A DNA stretch of 50,893 nucleotides. Source: a virus. The stretch lies in the IMG/VR virus record IMGVR_UViG_3300008261_000094, positions 1 to 50,893 of that record. One strand, 5' to 3'. Numbering within the stretch: position 1 is the first letter of the stretch; each line of letters begins with the position of its first letter. Below, piece after piece: positions 7,735-16,296 of this stretch. A program made the translations under genes and the position numbers. The notes under the pieces are model-generated. The model was not told where the DNA came from, ran no database searches, and worked only from the letters and a program-made list of their open reading frames with translations.

Positions 7735-7879
7735 TCTTCCAATAATAGTAGGTTACAAATCCAATAACTACTGCACTAAAGATTTGTCCTATAAATAGAT
7801 TCGCGAGCGCTCCAAGAATTCCTGCAGGAATAATAAAATTTTTAATACTTTGATAGGTATCTTTAATTAACTGTAACAC
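7697..7879 (-). CDS. Small membrane protein
   Basis: 60 residues from GTG 7879, with GGGAGG ten bases upstream. Residues about 14-46 are hydrophobic (FIIPAGILGALANLFIG, then FSAVVIGFVTYYYW), enough for one long or two short membrane helices. The tail is charged. Holin-like size, but a single hairpin of this kind without lysis-gene context does not justify that call. It lies directly downstream of nrdB. Confidence 0.6.
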   Translation of the reverse strand: MLQLIKDTYQSIKNFIIPAGILGALANLFIGQIFSAVVIGFVTYYYWKNEHGIQKLIAKV

Positions 7880-7899
7880 CGATAAATTCCTCCCTTATC

Positions 7900-8931
7900 T
7901 TATAGGTCATCCTTAATTCCCTTTTGATAATTAGCTACCTTCTGTTCAAAGAAATCGGTCTTAGTAGAATTTAACTGAGAGAACTGGTCAACCCATGGTA
8001 ATGGATTATCCTTAACTTCAGGATAAAGGATTGGAATACTTAATCGGTTTAGGCGAGTGTTACTTAAATACTTAATGTAAGAATCAATATTTTGGTCGGT
8101 CAAAGATGGAATTTCATTATTGGAAATGTATTGACCCCACTCAATTTCCGTTTCTACAGCTGACTTCATCATTTGACGAAGCTCTTCAATAAAATCTGGA
8201 GTAAATATATCGGAAATTTCATCTCTTAAAATACGATAAATCTGCTCAAACAAACCTAAATGAGTAAGTTCGTCACGCTGAATGAGTCTAATTTCTGTAC
8301 AAGTTCCTAACATCTTGCCTTGACGACCAAGGGAGTAAAAGAATGCAAAACCAGAATAGAAATACAAACCTTCAAGAATATAATTTGCCATTACTGTTTT
8401 AACAAACTGCTTCATGCTAGGATTTTGAATAAACTCTTCATATAAGTCAGCAATAAATTTATTACGCTTCATTAAATGAGGATTTTCGCGCCATAAATTA
8501 TAAATCTCTTCTCGTTTCTTAGCGTCTACTACAGTATCTAAGATGTAAGAATAAGACTGTGAATGGATAGCTTCATCAGCAGCATGAAGGGTAAGGCAAA
8601 CATTTGCAATGGGGTCTGTAATCCACTCATTAATGTTAGGTAAATTATGAGTTTGAATACTATCAAGGAATACCAAGAAGCAAATGACATGGTCATATGC
8701 AAAGCGCTCTCTATCAGAGAGCATATCATAATCTTTTGCATCCTGAGATAAGGAAATTTCTTCCGGAACCCAGAAGTTGTTCATACTCATTCGATACCAC
8801 TTTGCAAAGTAATCATATTTTGCATTGTTAAACTCAATCATGTTTGTTGTATTGCCATTAACAAGACGTGACTGAGTTTTATCTCGCTCACCATGTTCAT
8901 TAAAAAGCTTTTTCTGTTTCAGGTCTTGCAT
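7900..8931 (-). CDS. nrdB: Class I ribonucleotide reductase small subunit
   Basis: 343 residues. It carries the diiron centre and tyrosyl radical that start ribonucleotide reduction in the NrdA partner. Seen: D90 (FLDSIQTHN), E120 and H123 (ADEAIHSQSY), radical-site Tyr Y127, E187 (YILEG), and E221 with H224 (RDELTHLG): the full metal-ligand set in the expected order. RBS AAGGAGG. It follows nrdA by 53 bases containing a strong hairpin, so it is probably on the same mRNA with separate control. Complete and apparently functional. Confidence 0.95.
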   Translation of the reverse strand: MQDLKQKKLFNEHGERDKTQSRLVNGNTTNMIEFNNAKYDYFAKWYRMSMNNFWVPEEISLSQDAKDYDMLSDRERFAYDHVICFLVFLDSIQTHNLPNINEWITDPIANVCLTLHAADEAIHSQSYSYILDTVVDAKKREEIYNLWRENPHLMKRNKFIADLYEEFIQNPSMKQFVKTVMANYILEGLYFYSGFAFFYSLGRQGKMLGTCTEIRLIQRDELTHLGLFEQIYRILRDEISDIFTPDFIEELRQMMKSAVETEIEWGQYISNNEIPSLTDQNIDSYIKYLSNTRLNRLSIPILYPEVKDNPLPWVDQFSQLNSTKTDFFEQKVANYQKGIKDDL

Positions 8932-8953
8932 AATATACCTCCTTATAATTTAG

Positions 8954-8978
8954 GGCCTCAGGTTTAATCCCTGAGGCC
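8954..8978 (-). promoter_or_regulatory. Intercistronic hairpin between nrdA and nrdB
   Basis: GGCCTCAGG and CCTGAGGCC pair perfectly around a 7-base loop, a 9-bp GC-rich stem. No U-tract follows on the minus strand (CTAAATTATAAGG leads straight to the nrdB RBS). So it looks less like a terminator than a stabiliser of the upstream nrdA mRNA end or a partial attenuator. Confidence 0.55.
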
Positions 8979-8984
8979 TCAGAA

Positions 8985-11276
8985 TCACGATGAGCAACTT
9001 ACACACTCTTCAATATCACTTGTCTTAGAGCGTACATAATACACGGTTTTAAGGCCATTTTTCCAAGCTTCCATATACATATTCAAAAGTTGGCTAAGTG
9101 TTGTATCCGGTGTAATATATAGATTAAATGATTGCCCCTGGTCAATATGGCGTTGTCGAACTCCGCAAGCTTTAATAGATGCGAGTTGGTCAATCTGATG
9201 AGCCTCTTTATAGAACCAATACGTCTTAGGGGAAAGCTCTGGAGCTGTCTGCGGAATCAACGCATTCTTCTTTTCTTCAATAAAAAATCTCTGATAGACA
9301 GGGTCAATTCCTGCTGTCGAGTTTGATATTAAACTGGTCGAAGCTGTTGGAGCAACAGCAAAAAGATAACCGTTACGAATACCATTCTGATGAACTTCAT
9401 TTTTTAATTCAGTCCATTTCTCTGATGTGTAATTTCTATCTGAGAAATATACACCTGTATCCCACTCGCTACCTTTAAAATACGGGTACGGAGCCTTCTC
9501 TTTTGCAATTTCAACTGACGCCTTAATTGCATAATAGTTAAGCCATTCATAGATTCTGTCAGCGAATTCATAATGCGCATCAGACTCCCATGCAATTTGA
9601 TTTTTGGCGAGCATTTGATGATACCCGCTTGTTCCTAGTCCGACTGCACGATAACGCTGATTCGTTACTTTCGCTTGCTCAACAGGGTAGTAATTTAACG
9701 TAATCACATTATCCATCATTCGCACTGCAGATGTAACAACCCGTTTAATATCTTCTTCTGTATGAACATTTCCTAAATTAATACTTGATAAATTGCATAC
9801 AACAAAGTCACCATTCTTTACTCGAGTCGTGGTGTAACCTTGTTCATCGGTAGAAACTTCCTCACGAGTAGTAGGTGACATATTTTGGCAGATTTCTGTG
9901 CATAAATTAGAACAATAAATCATACCTTTATGTTTATTCGGATTTTTCCGATTGGTCTCATCTCTAAAAAATACAAAAGGAGTTCCAGTCTCAGCTTGAG
10001 AGCGTAGCATAACTTTTGCAATATCTATCGCAGGAATATCAACCCGAGATAAAAGAGGGTGACTAACGCACTCATTGTAGCGATTACTAAAAGTTCCTCC
10101 ATCAAGGCTTTCATCATAACAATCCTCCAATGACCATCCCATAAGTTGTTTTACTTCATGGGGGTCAAACAGATGCCATACTCCACGTTCTTGTAGAGTT
10201 TTCATAAACAAGTCGGGAATACAAACACCTGGAAAAATATCATGAGCCTTTAATCTATCATCACCATTGTTTGTTTTCACATTTAAAAAATCCATAACAT
10301 CTTTATGCCAAATATCTAAATAAATCGCCACTGCTCCGCGCCTAACGCCAAGCTGGTCAACGGCGATAGCTGTATTGTTATAACCCTTAACCCAAGGAAT
10401 AACCCCGCCAGCCGCATTCTTAACACCTCTGATATTAGAGGAGCGACCTCTAATCTTACCAATGTAAATGCCTTGTCCTCCGCCATGTTTAGATACTTGA
10501 GCAAAAGATTGATTTACATCATAGATGCTCCATAAATTATCATCAACAGTATCAATAAAACAACTTGAAAGCTGATGATGAACTCTTCGCGCATTAGATA
10601 ATGTAGGAGTAGCTACAGTCATTTCTAGCTTAGATAGGCAGTCATAGAACTGCTTGGCATAGGTAACTTTATTCCGGCCTTCAGGAATAGCTAGATGCAT
10701 TGCCACACCCATGAATAATTCCTGAGGAAGCTCTAGTATTTCGTTATTATACCCTTTGATTAGGTATCTATCTACTAATGTTTTTAGTCCAACATAATTG
10801 AACAAATAGTCGCGCTCTGGCTTTATGTATAGTTGAAGTTCATCAATGTCATCTCTACTGTAATTTTCTAAAATGTATGTACCATAAAGTCCATCATCCG
10901 TAAGACGAGTAATTAATTCGTAAAAACTATCATAACCTTCATTTGGATAACCTCTATTAATAGATGCTTCTTTTTTGATTTTATATAAGAGTAACTTTGC
11001 AGCGGTAAACTGCCATTCCGGTTCTTGAATTGATGTTTTTTCTACTGCAATCTTAATGGCTTCTTGATGAATATCTTTGGTGGACATATAGTTTCTTAGA
11101 TTAGGAATTAATGATTGCATAATCTTTGAAGGCTGGTAAGGCGTGTCTAGTGAATGTTGAAAGTCTGAACAAGCGAATCCAATTACCTTGGATAACTTAT
11201 CAAAAGAAAAATACTCTTCTTCATTATTTCTTTTCCTAACAACAATATTGGAACTCTTCTCTGTAATGGCACTCAT
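8985..11276 (-). CDS. nrdA: Class Ia ribonucleotide reductase large subunit
   Basis: 763 residues. Reduces ribonucleoside diphosphates to dNDPs. N-terminal ATP-cone (about residues 10-100, VRKRNNEEEYFSFDKLSK) for dATP/ATP control points to class Ia. Active-site cysteines are visible in SSCFIDTVDD, NLCTEICQN (with the conserved Asn and Glu) and VVCNLSSINLG; the tail ends in CVSCSS, the shuttle cysteine pair. Radical-path tyrosines appear near the C-terminus (KTVYYVRS). No intron or intein interrupts it, although these are common in phage nrd genes. RBS AAAGG ten bases upstream. Confidence 0.96.
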   Translation of the reverse strand: MSAITEKSSNIVVRKRNNEEEYFSFDKLSKVIGFACSDFQHSLDTPYQPSKIMQSLIPNLRNYMSTKDIHQEAIKIAVEKTSIQEPEWQFTAAKLLLYKIKKEASINRGYPNEGYDSFYELITRLTDDGLYGTYILENYSRDDIDELQLYIKPERDYLFNYVGLKTLVDRYLIKGYNNEILELPQELFMGVAMHLAIPEGRNKVTYAKQFYDCLSKLEMTVATPTLSNARRVHHQLSSCFIDTVDDNLWSIYDVNQSFAQVSKHGGGQGIYIGKIRGRSSNIRGVKNAAGGVIPWVKGYNNTAIAVDQLGVRRGAVAIYLDIWHKDVMDFLNVKTNNGDDRLKAHDIFPGVCIPDLFMKTLQERGVWHLFDPHEVKQLMGWSLEDCYDESLDGGTFSNRYNECVSHPLLSRVDIPAIDIAKVMLRSQAETGTPFVFFRDETNRKNPNKHKGMIYCSNLCTEICQNMSPTTREEVSTDEQGYTTTRVKNGDFVVCNLSSINLGNVHTEEDIKRVVTSAVRMMDNVITLNYYPVEQAKVTNQRYRAVGLGTSGYHQMLAKNQIAWESDAHYEFADRIYEWLNYYAIKASVEIAKEKAPYPYFKGSEWDTGVYFSDRNYTSEKWTELKNEVHQNGIRNGYLFAVAPTASTSLISNSTAGIDPVYQRFFIEEKKNALIPQTAPELSPKTYWFYKEAHQIDQLASIKACGVRQRHIDQGQSFNLYITPDTTLSQLLNMYMEAWKNGLKTVYYVRSKTSDIEECVSCSS

Positions 11277-11306
11277 ATTATCAATACCTTTCCGTTGTGG
11301 CTGATA

Positions 11307-11534
11307 TTATGGTTTCGTTTTTTTGTGCCGAATTCTTCGTATTGCTCTTACCAGCGAGTTAGGGCTAGCACCATTCTCAATAATCTTTTTCATTAATTCA
11401 TCTGAGATATCAATACCATCGAAAATCTTCCAGTATAAAAGGATTATTACTAATGACCTGTCAACAGATTCATTGTAATCATCTTTTATTAATTTATCTA
11501 AATAAGCTAGGCGGGAATGAATTGTATCTAACAT
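11307..11534 (-). CDS. Small helical protein of unknown function
   Basis: 75 residues with a GGAG ribosome binding site seven bases before the ATG. Entirely helical in appearance, acidic in the first half and ending in a basic tail (IRRIRHKKTKP). It lies immediately upstream of nrdA and one base downstream of a zinc-ribbon gene, inside the same operon. No family recognised. Confidence 0.65.
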   Translation of the reverse strand: MLDTIHSRLAYLDKLIKDDYNESVDRSLVIILLYWKIFDGIDISDELMKKIIENGASPNSLVRAIRRIRHKKTKP

Positions 11535-11535
11535 A

Positions 11536-11730
11536 TTATAACTCCAATTCTGTCCCGCAATTTTTACAGTAGTAAATTATTTCAACTGATACTGGAGTGA
11601 CTTCATTTTCACGTTCAAATGGCGTGATTCTTTTGATTGCCTTGGAATGAAATTGATATACTTTTTCTGCTAGAAAATGACTTGAGCTACACTTCGTGCA
11701 GCGCATAGAATCATCATAATAAATTGGCAT
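11536..11730 (-). CDS. Small zinc-ribbon protein
   Basis: 64 residues. CTKC near residue 12 and CKNCG near residue 56 form the two knuckles of a zinc ribbon that encloses a strand-rich middle. One of at least six proteins with paired CxxC motifs between 11.5 and 16.3 kb. Role unknown; such ribbons often bind nucleic acid or RNA polymerase. Confidence 0.7.
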   Translation of the reverse strand: MPIYYDDSMRCTKCSSSHFLAEKVYQFHSKAIKRITPFERENEVTPVSVEIIYYCKNCGTELEL

Positions 11731-11732
11731 TT

Positions 11733-12311
11733 TTATTCTACCTTCTTTTTTAAAAATTCATTTTCTTTCTGAAGCATATCAATCTCCGTCTCATAAGCTT
11801 TAATCAAATGAACTAAATGAACAAGTTCATTAAATGGCTGAACAACATAAGATTCTGAATCATCTTTGTATCGGAAAACCAAACCTGGAAAACGATTAGA
11901 TGATTTCGCTTCTTCGATTATTTTATCTAGTATGTTTTTTAAAATCGAAAAAGTCTTTTCTCCTTTTGCCGTAACTGTGCCTCTCTCCTTGCACTCCAGT
12001 AAAAGCTTTTCGTCAACGACATCACCAGGAGCAAACCAAAGTGCGCCAGAACGTATTGTTCTTTTGGCTTCTCTAAAAGTAGGAACAGCATTCAATATAT
12101 TAGCTGAATGCTGTTCTAATTCCTCCCAAGATGCTTCCGTTTTTTTATATCCTGTTTTAAGTCGTTGACGTTGTTTCTCTGTAACTTTATCTTCAGGAAG
12201 CTTTAGTAAGCGTTGATTCGGCCCGCAAAGACCGCACTTTGCATTACTTAGGCATCGATGATAATATTCACAATCCCAAACATCACTCATAGGATTTTGA
12301 CATCTCCGCAT
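11733..12311 (-). CDS. Resolvase-like PD-(D/E)XK nuclease with N-terminal cysteine cluster
   Basis: About 192 residues from ATG 12311 (ATG 12290, overlapping the upstream stop, is an alternative). The core SGALWFAPGDVVDEKLLLEC followed by KERG and KTFSILKNILDKI matches the phage and archaeal-type resolvase fold: acidic residue in GDVVD, then E-C-K, then a helix. N-terminal Cys residues (DCEYYHRC, then KCGLCG) probably bind zinc. A coiled-coil tail (EIDMLQKENEFLKKK) may give dimers. Expected action: cleavage of branched DNA. It overlaps the upstream gene by about 29 bases. Confidence 0.7.
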   Translation of the reverse strand: MRRCQNPMSDVWDCEYYHRCLSNAKCGLCGPNQRLLKLPEDKVTEKQRQRLKTGYKKTEASWEELEQHSANILNAVPTFREAKRTIRSGALWFAPGDVVDEKLLLECKERGTVTAKGEKTFSILKNILDKIIEEAKSSNRFPGLVFRYKDDSESYVVQPFNELVHLVHLIKAYETEIDMLQKENEFLKKKVE

Positions 12312-12768
12312 CAAGTTTTAACGCACCATTAATAGTGATTAATCTTTCTGCTTTCGATTTAATATCATCAATAACAGCTTCAATAAATTCAAGTCTGTCT
12401 TCATAAATATCAATGGCGTCATAAATACAAACCGGATAATTGAATACCTTATTCTCTTCTAGAAATTTAGTCACAAGACTCTGACGCTCGGTGTCATTCT
12501 TACCGATATCTTTAACGGCTAGATATGCTTGGCGCTCTGCTCGCTTTAATTGACGCTTAAGCTTTTCTGCAAATCGCTTAATATAAGCAAAATCAAATCG
12601 AGCTTGTGTATAAAGTTTTGAAATTCTAGAATTTAAAATCAATAAATCAGATGGATTTACATCGTCTGAAATATCAAGTTCTTTGATAACATCAATGTAC
12701 CATCCCTCTAATGCCTGCCAGTCAGATGAAGCCATTGGTTTACGCAAATCAATTTCGTGTACAAACAT
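12283..12768 (-). CDS. Helical protein of unknown function, translationally coupled to the nuclease
   Basis: 161 residues from ATG 12768, chosen because GGAGGG lies nine bases upstream; the frame stays open further up without an RBS. Nearly all helical, with a basic stretch (KRFAEKLKRQLKRAERQAYL) and an acidic C-terminal half. Its end overlaps the resolvase-like nuclease gene, so the two products may act together. First gene after a 146-base gap that contains AT-rich promoter-like sequence (TATACT near 12790). Confidence 0.65.
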   Translation of the reverse strand: MFVHEIDLRKPMASSDWQALEGWYIDVIKELDISDDVNPSDLLILNSRISKLYTQARFDFAYIKRFAEKLKRQLKRAERQAYLAVKDIGKNDTERQSLVTKFLEENKVFNYPVCIYDAIDIYEDRLEFIEAVIDDIKSKAERLITINGALKLDAEMSKSYE

Positions 12769-12914
12769 AATTAATTCCCTCCAAATAGTATAATCATAAA
12801 CAATGCGATAGCAGGATTTCTTTTTTCTGTATAATTTATATACCCTGCGCATAAAAATAATTAAGGGGGGACCCCACTCTTAGAAAGCGTATTCTTAGTT
12901 TATCACCAGAATTT

Positions 12915-13541
12915 TTAAGGTGTCAATTCATTTAATTCATAAAAATAGCCTCTTATTTGCTTTAAATCATCCCAAATTTGAGCCTTTATATTGTGTACTT
13001 TCGAGTCATCGTGTGCTTGTGTAGCCATCACAAAATCATAAACACTAAAAGTCTGTATATAAGTAGTGTGTAGGTGTTCTGATAAGACATGTAAATCATC
13101 AGAAAGCAAAGGACCAAAAGCCAATATAACTTTTGGTTTTAATATTTTAATCTGAGCATCAAGTATCTCATTGAATTTATCTTCATTTAATTTTGAAGGA
13201 TTCTGATGCTTATATCTACCTGTATAAAATACATTAGATGTCCAAAGACCTGGGGATATAAGTGATAAAAAATCAGAAGTTTCAATTGAACACTCTCTAG
13301 ACTTTTGAGTAATAACTAATAAATCCGGATTACAAGAACCGTAACCCATATAAATAGGCTCAGATATATTTAAAGAAGTAATTAATTCTTCATGAAGTTT
13401 ATTCATTATCATTGTTTGTTGAATAGTCTTCCAAGCATGCTGGGCTTCAGAAGTAGGATGCTCATTCATTAATCGATAAATTGCCTGCTTTAAAGATTTT
13501 GTATAAATCTTATCTGTAGAGCGATGATTTGTTATTTCCAT
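12915..13541 (-). CDS. Uracil-DNA glycosylase-superfamily-like protein, probably inactive as a standard UDG
   Basis: 208 residues. The layout resembles family 4/5 UDGs: GYGSCNPDLLVITQ at the place of the first catalytic loop, ILDAQIKILKPKVILAFGP in the core, and TQAHDDSKVHNIKAQIWDDL where UDGs have a His-Pro-Ser loop and W-x-DL helix. The catalytic GEAPG and HPS motifs are not conserved. It may be a relative with another base or nucleotide substrate, or a DNA-binding version. A true Ung is encoded at 43876-44589. Family assignment is moderate. Confidence 0.5.
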   Translation of the reverse strand: MEITNHRSTDKIYTKSLKQAIYRLMNEHPTSEAQHAWKTIQQTMIMNKLHEELITSLNISEPIYMGYGSCNPDLLVITQKSRECSIETSDFLSLISPGLWTSNVFYTGRYKHQNPSKLNEDKFNEILDAQIKILKPKVILAFGPLLSDDLHVLSEHLHTTYIQTFSVYDFVMATQAHDDSKVHNIKAQIWDDLKQIRGYFYELNELTP

Positions 13542-13960
13542 GTATCTTCATCCTCGCTAGGACCAGACCACATCTTAGGCTTAGATGATTCTTCGCGTTC
13601 TAAAGCTCTCATGACTGCTTTATTTTGTTTTTCTATCTTCTTTTCATAAACTTGTTTTTCTCTTTCAAACTTCTTCTTTTGGGCTTGATTAAGAAAGATG
13701 TCATCATGCGTCATATCTGCAAGATGAGAAGGGTCAATCGCTGGACGATAATAAACTCCGCAAAACTTACAGGTTAACTGAAAGGTAATAAAGGTATAAC
13801 CATCGTAAGAATGTACAGTGTTATCAAAGTTACAAACAGGGCATGGAGCATTATAAATATGAACAGATACAGGATTAATGGGGTCTACATCTTTTACAAT
13901 CACATCTTTAGACCTTAAAAATCTTGCACTTTTACCATTGCGTAAAGGAATGTCTTTCAT
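13532..13960 (-). CDS. Zinc-ribbon protein of unknown function
   Basis: 142 residues from ATG 13960, which has AGGGGGACC just upstream; the frame continues to 13984 without support. CPVCNF and CKFCG, about 27 residues apart, form a zinc ribbon. The C-terminal half is a highly charged helix (KKFEREKQVYEKKIEKQNK). Overlaps the start of the UDG-like gene by 10 bases. Function unknown. Confidence 0.65.
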   Translation of the reverse strand: MKDIPLRNGKSARFLRSKDVIVKDVDPINPVSVHIYNAPCPVCNFDNTVHSYDGYTFITFQLTCKFCGVYYRPAIDPSHLADMTHDDIFLNQAQKKKFEREKQVYEKKIEKQNKAVMRALEREESSKPKMWSGPSEDEDTWK

Positions 13961-13970
13961 AAAGGTCCCC

Positions 13971-14519
13971 CTATAAAATAACAACTACTTCTATCATATA
14001 ACATCCTTCCGATTCTTCGTAAGCAGTTGCTGTAAAAAATCCCTCTCCAAACAAATCAGTAAATAAGATAGCAGAATTAATATCGAATTCATCAGGGTGA
14101 AATAAATATTCGTAAACTCTATCTAATTGAAGGTCCGATAAATCTTCTTCGCATTCCTCCGTCAATGTGACATAAATACTATAAGATTCATCATCAAATG
14201 TAACATCTAATTCAACTTTTACTGATGTTTTGTTTAAAATAATATCTTCAAATACATCTTTTATTTCCTGAAAAGATAAAGAGTACTGATGATACTTTGG
14301 AGTTAAATTATATTTTTCTACAATACCAGTGTCTCTAACTAGAGATAGATTAGCGGCAAGATGTATGACATTACAATCAGGACAAACAAAGCGGTAGTTA
14401 GGGCTACCAGCAACGTCTTGAATTTTCTTATGATAAATAGGCTTTAAAGTATCATATGTTTTTACATTCCATTGCTTTGCACTAGAAATAGAGGAGCAAG
14501 TAGGACATTTTACATTCAA
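13971..14519 (-). CDS. Zinc-ribbon protein of unknown function
   Basis: About 182 residues. GAAGGG sits eight bases before TTG 14519, which fits better than ATG 14528 (no spacing). N-terminal ribbon: CPTCSS and, some 30 residues on, CPDCNVIH. The rest is acidic and strand-rich (VKVELDVTFDDESYSIYVTL), ending in MIEVVVIL. It lies between the primase and another zinc-ribbon gene. No family recognised. Confidence 0.65.
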   Translation of the reverse strand: MNVKCPTCSSISSAKQWNVKTYDTLKPIYHKKIQDVAGSPNYRFVCPDCNVIHLAANLSLVRDTGIVEKYNLTPKYHQYSLSFQEIKDVFEDIILNKTSVKVELDVTFDDESYSIYVTLTEECEEDLSDLQLDRVYEYLFHPDEFDINSAILFTDLFGEGFFTATAYEESEGCYMIEVVVIL

Positions 14520-14545
14520 AGCAATCATCCCTTCAAAGCAGGCTT

Positions 14546-15754
14546 TTATAAAAGCCTGCTATTGAGATAGTTTTCGTAAAAACTTTTTGTATGTTTCAAT
14601 TGAATCTTATCAATAATAGGGTGTATTTTTTGATAAGCTTCTAGCTTAAGTTTTGATACCTGTCTATTGATTACGGTCGTTTCTTTTTCAATAATGTAAT
14701 CTAAGAATGACATCATATGAGTATGAAGATACTCATGTACATCATCCTTATAACGACTAATAATATCTGCAGGGTCTAGATTATTAGATGGAAGTACAAT
14801 CGAAACATTAAAGCCCTTCTCAATTAAAATAGGGGCCATCTTCATCATCACTTGCTGACCTGCATCATCGCTGTCATACCACAATACAATATTGTTTGTT
14901 AACTTTTGTAGTTTTGTAATTTGTTCTTCAGTAAAAGCAGTGCCGCCTAAACCAACTGCATTTAAGATACCGTGTTGATGACATAGAATGGTATCAATAT
15001 ATCCCTCAACAATAAATACAGAATCTAATTTATAAATCGGCTGTCTTGCAAAATTAAATCCGTACAAATTAGATGACTTATGATAAATAGCAGAATTAGA
15101 ATCATTACGATACTTAGGTCCTTCATCATAATCAGATAGCTTTCGATAAGCCATAGCAATTGTTTTTGCTTTAGACTGGTCTAGTGAGTCTTCAATAAAT
15201 GGAAAAGCAATACGATTCCTAATCGATGATTGCGGGTCAGATTGAGGAACATAACCTAGTCGCCAAGTTTTAATTGACTCATCAGTGATACCCCTCTGAT
15301 ATAGATACTCAAGAGCAGGCTCGTACTGAAGTAATGCTGAGTAATATTGACGATTGCGAGTAGTAATTGATTCTTTTAGTTGATAAACCTCTGGTGAAAT
15401 ATCATTTACTTCTGCCATAATACCACTCCTATTCATTAACTCAATACAAGCATCAATAAAAGATACCTGCTTTAAATTTTGATAAAGCGCAATAACATCA
15501 CTTCCAGCATCGGTAATAATATTACCGTCTCTAACGCGTAAATCATTTCCTTTAATTCCTGCAGAGCATCCATAACAATGATAGGTATTTGAGTCCGTAT
15601 AAACTCTAAAGGATGGAGTCTTCTCATCATGAAATGGGCATCTAGCAAATCCATCTCGATTTATTTCTACGTTTTCCTCTTTTAAAATATCCTCAATCAA
15701 ATTCTTTTCTTTAATTTGATTGATAGTTACTTGGTCAAGTTTAATGTTTAGCAA
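14546..15754 (-). CDS. DnaG-type DNA primase
   Basis: About 402 residues, starting at TTG (15754, with AAGGAGG ten bases upstream, or 15763). N-terminal CHC2 zinc domain: CPFHDEKTPSF and YHCYGCSAG. Then the catalytic core and TOPRIM domain with VFIVEGYID (metal-binding Glu), NAVGLGGTA and LWYDSDDAG (acidic triad). It lacks the C-terminal DnaB-binding domain of bacterial DnaG, which usually takes the length to about 600 residues, so helicase contact must differ. It would lay RNA primers for the phage DnaE polymerase. Confidence 0.9.
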   Translation of the reverse strand: MLNIKLDQVTINQIKEKNLIEDILKEENVEINRDGFARCPFHDEKTPSFRVYTDSNTYHCYGCSAGIKGNDLRVRDGNIITDAGSDVIALYQNLKQVSFIDACIELMNRSGIMAEVNDISPEVYQLKESITTRNRQYYSALLQYEPALEYLYQRGITDESIKTWRLGYVPQSDPQSSIRNRIAFPFIEDSLDQSKAKTIAMAYRKLSDYDEGPKYRNDSNSAIYHKSSNLYGFNFARQPIYKLDSVFIVEGYIDTILCHQHGILNAVGLGGTAFTEEQITKLQKLTNNIVLWYDSDDAGQQVMMKMAPILIEKGFNVSIVLPSNNLDPADIISRYKDDVHEYLHTHMMSFLDYIIEKETTVINRQVSKLKLEAYQKIHPIIDKIQLKHTKSFYENYLNSRLL

Positions 15755-15814
15755 TATAAACAATCCTCCTTGTATATTAAAAATAATATGACAAGAGGTT
15801 ACGTATAGAAAAAT

Positions 15815-15830
15815 AGAGCCTTAAGGCTCT
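15815..15830 (-). terminator. Intrinsic terminator upstream of the primase gene
   Basis: AGAGCCTTAAGGCTCT followed on the minus strand by ATTTTTC. It directly follows the stop of the gene ending at 15834 and marks a transcription-unit boundary before the primase. Confidence 0.7.
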
Positions 15831-15833
15831 AGC

Positions 15834-16292
15834 TTAAATAATATTTATATTCTCAGAACCCGAGTATGAAACATTAGGCTTAATCCACCCACACTTTTCA
15901 CATTGCAATCCATATCTACCGTTAGGAAGCTTATCCATCCAAAGTTCGCCTCCACAAGAACACATCTGCTCAATGTCAAAATAATCAATGGAGTGTACAA
16001 ACGCTCTTCTATAAATATCATTTATAGATTTTTGTCCACAAAGCAAACACTTCGTACCGAAGGTTAAAGCCGAATAAGTAAATTCTTTTATAGAGCGTAA
16101 ATATTCATAAGCTTCTTCAATAGAAGAAACTTCTTTCTCCATACTAATAAAGAAATGAGCTAGGCTTTTCTGATTTAGTAAACCGTCTTTATGGATAACC
16201 CATGCCTTATCCATTGCTTTATTTGTTAACAGGTAATAATTTTCACTTACCTGCATAGCATGAGATATACCACATGAAGGACATCTAAACAT
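15834..16292 (-). CDS. Double zinc-ribbon protein of unknown function
   Basis: 152 residues from ATG 16292 (AGGTGA eight bases upstream; GTG 16304 is possible). CPSCG at the start, CLLCGQ in the middle, then CSCGG and CEKCG near the end give up to four cysteine knuckles, i.e. two zinc sites. The cysteine-free centre is helical. It ends at a terminator, so it is the last gene of the unit that begins with the SbcD-SbcC fusion. Function unknown. Confidence 0.65.
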   Translation of the reverse strand: MFRCPSCGISHAMQVSENYYLLTNKAMDKAWVIHKDGLLNQKSLAHFFISMEKEVSSIEEAYEYLRSIKEFTYSALTFGTKCLLCGQKSINDIYRRAFVHSIDYFDIEQMCSCGGELWMDKLPNGRYGLQCEKCGWIKPNVSYSGSENINII

Positions 16293-16296
16293 AATA

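Noticed and set aside
7697-7879. Holin
   Set aside because: Size and hydrophobicity fit, but there is no endolysin next to it and the location after nrdB gives no support.
8985-11276. Intein or intron in nrdA
   Set aside because: The sequence is continuous through all active-site motifs at normal length.
12865-12873. G6 tract shared with the RBS at 33500 (GGGGGGACC)
   Set aside because: At 12865 it is on the plus strand where no gene starts; at 33500 it is only an unusual RBS. Coincidence is likely.
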